A DNA stretch of 64,000 bases from CAZVVT01 sp964630595. Lineage in GTDB: Bacteria; Chlamydiota; Chlamydiia; Chlamydiales; VFKH01. Both the position numbers and the translations under genes were made by a program. The stretch is taken from positions 62,001 through 126,000 of the forward strand of contig CAZVVT010000002.1 in the NCBI GenBank assembly GCA_964630595.1. Reading direction: 5' to 3'. This document shows, one piece after another, positions 59,409 to 64,000 of this stretch (within the stretch, counting starts at the first letter, position 1; each line of letters starts with the position of its first letter). Below the pieces are notes generated by a model. The model did no database searches, was not told the DNA's origin, and worked only from the letters and a program-made list of their open reading frames with translations.

Positions 59409-60340
59409 ACGTTCGAATAGGTGTCGTTTTTAATCATAGAGTAGGCGCGGATGAGCTCTTGAATGCCATCCTCGAGGGATTTTTCCGGTTTCCAGCCCAG
59501 CCCCTCTAGCTTTGCATTAGAGACGGTGTAGTCGCGCTTGTCGGGATCTTCCCCCACATTGGCGCTGTGAATGTAGAATTGCGGAAGAAACTTTTTAATC
59601 GTTTCGCACAACTGCCTTTTGCTCATGTTCGCTGCTGTGAGCCCTACGTTGTAGGCTTGCCCTACCATGCGTTCGTAATTTTCAATAGCGAAGAGGAAAG
59701 TGAGCGCCACATCATAGACGTGGATGTAGTTGCGTTTGAAATGTTCTTCAAAAAGGACAACAAAGCGATCATTAACGGCACGATAGACAAAGTCATTCAC
59801 CAACAAGTCAATGCGCATTCTCGGCGAGACACCGAAAACGGTGGCGAGGCGCACCGTCACCGCACGACCGCTATCGAGCAGCTTTTTCTCAATCTCTACT
59901 TTCAGCTGTCCGTAGAGAGAGACGGGGCGAAGGGGGCTCTCTTCCGTGCAAAGCGCATCTTTTTCTCCGATACCGTAGCCTGAATTTGTGTTGGGAAAGA
60001 GAATCTTTTGCGATTTTGACGTGTGCTTCAAAACATATTCTACAGCATCGTAGTTGACCATTTTGGCCAATGCCGGATTGCGCGCGCAGGCAGGAGCCCC
60101 CACAATGGCTGCTAAGGGGATCACAATATCTGCTTTAGCTACTTCCCTTTTGATCAGCTCTTCACTTGCACAGTCGCCTTTGATAAAAGTGAAGTGCTCG
60201 TGCAGGCAGCACCCCAAGAGACTGCTTTGCGAGTAGTGAAGCATATCGATGACGGTAACGTGGTAGCCGCGGCTCAATAAAAGAGGCGTCAATACAGAGC
60301 CGATGTAGCCCGCTCCACCTGTAATCAGTACACGCTTCAT
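59405..60340 (-). CDS. NAD-dependent sugar epimerase/dehydratase (SDR)
   Basis: A 311-residue extended SDR. The Gly-rich loop is TGGAGYIG (7-14), and the catalytic residues are Y143 and K147 in SLYGQLK. VRLATVFGVSPRMRIDLLVNDFVYRA and RNYIHVYDVALTFLFAI are conserved in epimerases linked to heptose or 6-deoxysugar clusters. It overlaps the nucleotidyltransferase gene by 4 bases. Substrate is probably a GDP- or other nucleotide-linked heptose, from context. Confidence 0.85.
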   Translation of the reverse strand: MKRVLITGGAGYIGSVLTPLLLSRGYHVTVIDMLHYSQSSLLGCCLHEHFTFIKGDCASEELIKREVAKADIVIPLAAIVGAPACARNPALAKMVNYDAVEYVLKHTSKSQKILFPNTNSGYGIGEKDALCTEESPLRPVSLYGQLKVEIEKKLLDSGRAVTVRLATVFGVSPRMRIDLLVNDFVYRAVNDRFVVLFEEHFKRNYIHVYDVALTFLFAIENYERMVGQAYNVGLTAANMSKRQLCETIKKFLPQFYIHSANVGEDPDKRDYTVSNAKLEGLGWKPEKSLEDGIQELIRAYSMIKNDTYSNV

Positions 60341-61011
60341 GAGAATATCCCTTGTGCCTCTTGGTAGGTTTCCGGCGTACCAATATCAATAAACACCTCC
60401 TGGCACGGCCAGCCCAGCAACCCTTTGCCGACAAAGGCGGGGAAAAAATCCCGCTCGATCGAAAAGGCTTCGGGAAAAGAGGAGAAGTCTACTGAGCGAT
60501 CTATAATATAAATTCCACCATTAATATATCCAGGACCCGAAGCTCCCTTCTCGCGAAAGGCAGTGATCTGCTCTTTTTCCAGCTCGACCTTTCCATAGCG
60601 GGCTGCATCCGCTACCTGAAGGCACGCAATGGTGATGCCCCCCTGATGCGCCTTCGCCATCTTTTGTAAATCAACGTCGAGAAAGGAGTCCCCATTCATG
60701 ACGAGCACCTGGTCGCTGTTCATATAAGGCCAAGCACTCTTCACTGCTCCTCCGGTCCCCAAAGGCTTTTCTTCGATCAAGACCTCTACAGGAAAGCTCC
60801 AGGAGGCGGATTGCACATACTCTTTCACTTGATCGGCTAAAAACCCCGCCGCTAAAAAGACTCGGGTCACCACACCCGACTCCTCAAGCGCTTGCAGAAT
60901 ATGGTGGAGAAAAGGAAGGCCAGCCACCGTTGCCAGCGGCTTGGGGCGATCACTGACTACCGATTGCAGCCGAGTTCCTTTGCCGCCAACCAAAATCACA
61001 GCGTCCATCAC
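60337..61011 (-). CDS. hddC: sugar-phosphate nucleotidyltransferase (HddC-like)
   Basis: A 224-residue nucleotidyltransferase. It begins ILVGGKGTRLQSVVSDRPKPLATVAG, the pyrophosphorylase loop, and has LVMNGDSFLDVDL with the metal Asp. The size and sequence fit D-glycero-alpha-D-manno-heptose 1-phosphate guanylyltransferase. It follows the GHMP kinase of the same type without a gap (1 base), which supports a GDP-heptose role. Confidence 0.8.
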   Translation of the reverse strand: MMDAVILVGGKGTRLQSVVSDRPKPLATVAGLPFLHHILQALEESGVVTRVFLAAGFLADQVKEYVQSASWSFPVEVLIEEKPLGTGGAVKSAWPYMNSDQVLVMNGDSFLDVDLQKMAKAHQGGITIACLQVADAARYGKVELEKEQITAFREKGASGPGYINGGIYIIDRSVDFSSFPEAFSIERDFFPAFVGKGLLGWPCQEVFIDIGTPETYQEAQGIFS

Positions 61012-62001
61012 CTACTCCTTCATGTAGATAATGGTGCTGCCTACGTCCTCAAAACGGACGGGCACAGCCATCATATCCCCTAAAGACTCCTTAACGGCCT
61101 GCTGCTTTTCAGGAGGAACGAGAAGGGCTAAGAAACCGCCGCTGCCCGCGCCGCACAGCTTGCCACCGTAGGCTCCCGCGCTGCGAGCGGCGGCATAGGC
61201 CTGATCAATGGCTTCTGTAGAGACCGACTTTGATAAACCTTTTTTGAGACTCCATCCCTCATGCAACAAATCCCCCAATTGGGTCATATCGCCTTGAGCC
61301 AAGATCCCTTCCGCCTCAAAGACCATCTCATGCATGCGCTTTAAATAATCATCATTGCTGCGGTTTGCCGTACGTTCGATCTGTTCTTTGAGCACAACGC
61401 TGGCATGCCGCGTCAAACCGCTGTAGAACATCATCAGATGCGATTCAAATTTCTGGACGTTTTCACGAGGGGCAATGACAGGACGCACTTTATATCCGTG
61501 AGCGGAGAATTCGACGATGTTCATGCCACCGAAGGCTGCGTGGAATTGATCTTGCGATCCCACGTTTTCGCAGATCAAACGCTGCTCGATGTGCACAGCC
61601 TCTTCTGCCAGGCGCTGCTTCGTCACTCGCTGTCCCTGGAGAGCATAGAGCGCATTCAAAAAGCCTACTGTAAAGGAAGAAGAGGACCCGAGCCCCGTAC
61701 GTGCGGGTAGGTCGGAAAAGATGTGAATGTCGAGGTTGCCATCAAACCCCTTGAATTTCAAGCACTCGCGAATGCTGGGGTGCTCAATTTCTTCTGAACT
61801 CTTTGCCAATTCCGTTTTTGAATAGCCCACGCGAATCTTGTGGTCGAAGTAGTCGAGAGGAGTCGAAATACTAACGTGCGTGTATTTGTCGATCGTCGTC
61901 CCTAAAACCGCCCCACCATGGATAATGTAATAAGCTGGGTAGTCGGTGCCGCCCCCAAAAAAGCTAATCCGAACAGGGGTTCTGGAAATAATGATGGGCA
62001 T
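61012..62001 (-). CDS. hddA: GHMP kinase, D-glycero-alpha-D-manno-heptose 7-phosphate kinase-like
   Basis: A 329-residue GHMP kinase. ISRTPVRISFFGGGTDYPAYY is the N-terminal substrate motif of HddA. The ATP loop is GLGSSSSFTVG. The C-terminal motif is GAYGGKLCGAGSGGFL. It would make heptose 1,7-bisphosphate. GmhA and GmhB, needed before and after it, are not in this window. It is the first gene of a five-gene run on the minus strand. Confidence 0.85.
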   Translation of the reverse strand: MPIIISRTPVRISFFGGGTDYPAYYIIHGGAVLGTTIDKYTHVSISTPLDYFDHKIRVGYSKTELAKSSEEIEHPSIRECLKFKGFDGNLDIHIFSDLPARTGLGSSSSFTVGFLNALYALQGQRVTKQRLAEEAVHIEQRLICENVGSQDQFHAAFGGMNIVEFSAHGYKVRPVIAPRENVQKFESHLMMFYSGLTRHASVVLKEQIERTANRSNDDYLKRMHEMVFEAEGILAQGDMTQLGDLLHEGWSLKKGLSKSVSTEAIDQAYAAARSAGAYGGKLCGAGSGGFLALLVPPEKQQAVKESLGDMMAVPVRFEDVGSTIIYMKE

Positions 62002-62023
62002 GACCGTAAATGGTGCAATATCT

Positions 62024-62063
62024 ACCCTTTATTGAAAAGGGTGGCTTAAGCCATCCTTTTCTC
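62024..62063. promoter_or_regulatory. two mutually exclusive hairpins in the divergent hddA/methyltransferase spacer
   Basis: ACCCTTT (62024-62030) can pair with AAAGGGT (62036-62042), or GGGTGG (62039-62044) can pair with CCATCC (62051-62056) with one G-T pair. The second hairpin is followed by TTTTCTCT, directly before the ATG at 62065. The shared segment means only one of the two can form. This is attenuator-like geometry, but a palindromic operator for divergent genes is equally possible. Confidence 0.4.
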
Positions 62064-62064
62064 T

Positions 62065-63252
62065 ATGAAATGTCGCGTCTGTGATGGGGAAAAGTTTAGC
62101 GTAGCCATTGATTTGGGACTGCAGCCTTGGGGAAATCACTTTTTGCACGCTCATGAGGTGGGCAGCGAACCCGTCTATCCCCTCAAAGTTCTCTACTGCC
62201 ACGATTGCCAAACAGCTCAATTGGACTACACCGTGAAAAAAGAGGTCATGTTTGGCGATCACACCTACCTTTCCGGCATGACTAAATCTCTCTGCGCGCA
62301 CTTTGAAAAGACAGCACAGGAGGTTGACTCCGCCTTTTTCAAAAATAAAGTAGACAAGCGTGCTTTGGACATCGGTTCGAACGATGGGTCACAGCTGCAG
62401 TACTACAAGGCTCTTGGCTATGAAGTGCTGGGGGTTGAATCGGCCAAGAGAATTGCCCAACTTGCAAATGAAAAAGGCATTCCTACCCTTAATCGCTTTT
62501 TCAATTTAGAAACGGCGCAAGACATTGGCAAACCCTTTGATGTGATCAATGCCTCTGGCGTCTTTTTTCATTTAGAAGAGCTCCATTCCGTTACGCAAGG
62601 CATCAAATTCCTTTTAAAGCCGGATGGCGTCTTTGTCGTGCAATTTCTCTACATGAAGTCGATCATGGAAAATTCTGCCTTCGACCAGATCTACCATGAG
62701 CACCTACTCTACTACACGCTGAAGACCGTGAACACTCTACTCCAGCGCCATGGCATGCAACTTTTTGATGCCTACTTATCCCCTATTCATGGCGGCTCGA
62801 TCATTGGTTATGCAGGAAATCGCCCCATCACGCAGCGCCTGAAGAAGTTAATGCGGGAAGAAGAAGAGAGCGGATGCAATGAGCTAAAGGCCTACCTTGA
62901 TCTCGCTGAGCGCGCCCAGGCCATGAAAGAGAAAAATTTGACCTTCTTGCGTGAGTGTCGCTTGAAAAAGAAGCGCATCTACGGCATGGGAGCACCCGTA
63001 AAGGGCAACACCCTGCTCAACTACTTTGGCATCACCTCCGAATTGATGGACTGTCTCGTAGAGAAAAATCCGATGAGAAAGGGTCTTTTTAGCCCCGGCT
63101 CGCACCTACCTATCGAGATGGAAGATGAGCTGACCTCGCCGCCTGATGTATACTACGTGCTTGCATGGAATTTCAAAGAAGAGATCCTCAAGCGCAACCA
63201 AGACCTCATTGCGCAAGGAGTGGAATTCTTCTTTCCAGTAGACCCTCAATGA
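62065..63252 (+). CDS. sugar C-methyltransferase (NovU/TylC3-like)
   Basis: A 395-residue methyltransferase with three expected parts. A zinc-finger-like N-terminus has CRVCDGE and CHDCQ. A SAM domain has LDIGSNDGSQLQYYKALGYEVLGVE. A C-terminal domain carries IYGMGAPVKGNTLLNYFGI. The NHFL and YDTYHEHLLYY-like DQIYHEHLLYY motifs are diagnostic of this family, which methylates C-3 of nucleotide ketosugars. It is divergent from hddA and overlaps the next gene by 4 bases. Confidence 0.87.
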   Translation: MKCRVCDGEKFSVAIDLGLQPWGNHFLHAHEVGSEPVYPLKVLYCHDCQTAQLDYTVKKEVMFGDHTYLSGMTKSLCAHFEKTAQEVDSAFFKNKVDKRALDIGSNDGSQLQYYKALGYEVLGVESAKRIAQLANEKGIPTLNRFFNLETAQDIGKPFDVINASGVFFHLEELHSVTQGIKFLLKPDGVFVVQFLYMKSIMENSAFDQIYHEHLLYYTLKTVNTLLQRHGMQLFDAYLSPIHGGSIIGYAGNRPITQRLKKLMREEEESGCNELKAYLDLAERAQAMKEKNLTFLRECRLKKKRIYGMGAPVKGNTLLNYFGITSELMDCLVEKNPMRKGLFSPGSHLPIEMEDELTSPPDVYYVLAWNFKEEILKRNQDLIAQGVEFFFPVDPQ

Positions 63253-64000
63253 CTCTTTCTGTACTGATCGCTAACTACAACCAGTCTCATGTTCTTGAAG
63301 AGAGTTTGGGGTATTTGTTCGCTCAGACAAGGCAGCCGGATGAAATCATTATCATCGATGATGCCTCCACGCAAAATGATGTAGAGATCATCAAGCGCTT
63401 ATGTGCAGATAAGAAAAATGTCTTTCTCTACCAAAATGAACGCAACCGAGGTGTAGTCTGGACCATCAATAAAGCCATCTCCCTGGCTACCAAAGACTAC
63501 CTCCATCTGCCCTCGGACAACATTTACAAGCCCGATTTCTATGAAAAATACTTAAACGTATTAGCGCAATATCCCAAGGCAGCTATTGCTTTTGGAGACG
63601 CCGGCCTTTATCAAGATGGCACTTGGACATTCCGCGAACTGGGGCTTCCTGCGCGCTATTTTTCTCCGCAGGAGATGGCCGCTTTGGGAAAGAAAAGCTT
63701 TTTCGCGGGCAACCAGGTGCACTCTACACTCATTCGGCGCGATTTAATGATGATTCGGGAAGAACTCAAGTGGTACTGCGACTTTTTTCTGGTGAACTGC
63801 TTAGCCTATCGCTACGGAGGTTGTTACGTACCAGGACGCCTTTCTGCTTTCCGCATCACACAAGATGCTTTTTCCCGCAAGGCAACCTACACAATGCGTA
63901 AACAAGTCTACCAAACACTGCTGTCTCTGCTGCGCTCTGAGGAATGCGCCGATATTCGCCCTCTTCTGCGAGAAAGCGTGATGCTGCGCTGTTTTCTTCC
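63249..64000 (+). CDS. family 2 glycosyltransferase, C-terminus beyond the window
   Basis: An open frame of about 250 codons runs to the window end. It starts with the GT-A entry MTLSVLIANYNQSHVLEESL, then PDEIIIIDDASTQND, ERNRGVVWTINKAI and LHLPSDNIYKP, in which the usual DXD reads SDN. An acceptor-side QVHSTLIRRD follows. It overlaps the methyltransferase stop (ATGA). It should add a sugar to a surface glycan built by this cluster. Confidence 0.85.
   Translation, partial: MTLSVLIANYNQSHVLEESLGYLFAQTRQPDEIIIIDDASTQNDVEIIKRLCADKKNVFLYQNERNRGVVWTINKAISLATKDYLHLPSDNIYKPDFYEKYLNVLAQYPKAAIAFGDAGLYQDGTWTFRELGLPARYFSPQEMAALGKKSFFAGNQVHSTLIRRDLMMIREELKWYCDFFLVNCLAYRYGGCYVPGRLSAFRITQDAFSRKATYTMRKQVYQTLLSLLRSEECADIRPLLRESVMLRCFL

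Overview
This 64 kb window is a chromosomal segment of a member of the Chlamydiota, most likely an environmental (Parachlamydia-, Waddlia- or Simkania-like) lineage rather than Chlamydia itself. The evidence is gene content and order. The blocks fabH-recR-bamA-skp-lpxD-pdhABC-glgP, pheS-rplT-rpmI-infC with murB-nusB, cydAB next to cdaA-ybbR, and rplM-rpsI beside an NlpC/P60 hydrolase all resemble chlamydial arrangements that I know. Core genes are packed tightly, many with 4-base ATGA overlaps. Small lineage-specific genes sit between them, and several look like candidate secreted or inclusion-membrane proteins.

Layout. 1-15 kb: fatty acid start (fabH), a divergent protein kinase, recR, outer-membrane assembly (bamA, skp), lipid A (lpxD), pyruvate dehydrogenase E1-E2, a SulP transporter and glycogen phosphorylase. 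15-26 kb: a large J-domain/ankyrin protein, an MFS exporter coupled to an oxygenase-methyltransferase fusion, a PLP-homeostasis protein and hemL joined through a 174-bp foldback element, the Mla-type lipid transporter and YqgE. 26-41 kb: two BrnQ permeases, miaB and a MtaB-type methylthiotransferase, NlpC/P60, rplM-rpsI, ligA, glgB preceded by a second copy of the foldback element, a carbonic anhydrase and a PilZ protein.

41-50 kb: an exact 623-bp tandem duplication carrying a small two-helix membrane protein, a second nested repeat that includes the 3' end of a tRNA-Ser gene, two tRNA-Ser genes, the pheS-rplT-rpmI-infC operon, and a threonyl-tRNA synthetase remnant in the position that thrS occupies in many bacteria. 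These are followed by tRNA-Val, a YtqB/MnmM-like methyltransferase, a PHP phosphoesterase, murB, nusB and an exonuclease-like gene. 50-56 kb: cytochrome bd oxidase, the c-di-AMP cyclase pair, a GT-B glycosyltransferase and rsmE. 56-64 kb: a surface-glycan cluster with two SDR epimerases, a nucleotidyltransferase and a GHMP kinase of the heptose (HddC/HddA) type, a sugar C-methyltransferase, a family 2 glycosyltransferase cut by the window end, and a second, larger oxygenase-methyltransferase fusion.

The most unusual items are: the mobile foldback element that now supplies the end of hemL and the start of yggS; the paired oxygenase/methyltransferase fusions with rearranged domains; the J-domain/ankyrin protein with a mitochondrial-presequence-like N-terminus; the ThrRS-derived protein upstream of infC; and the recent duplication of an Inc-like gene beside tRNA-Ser. 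All functional calls come from reading motifs and recalled family knowledge; no database search was run.
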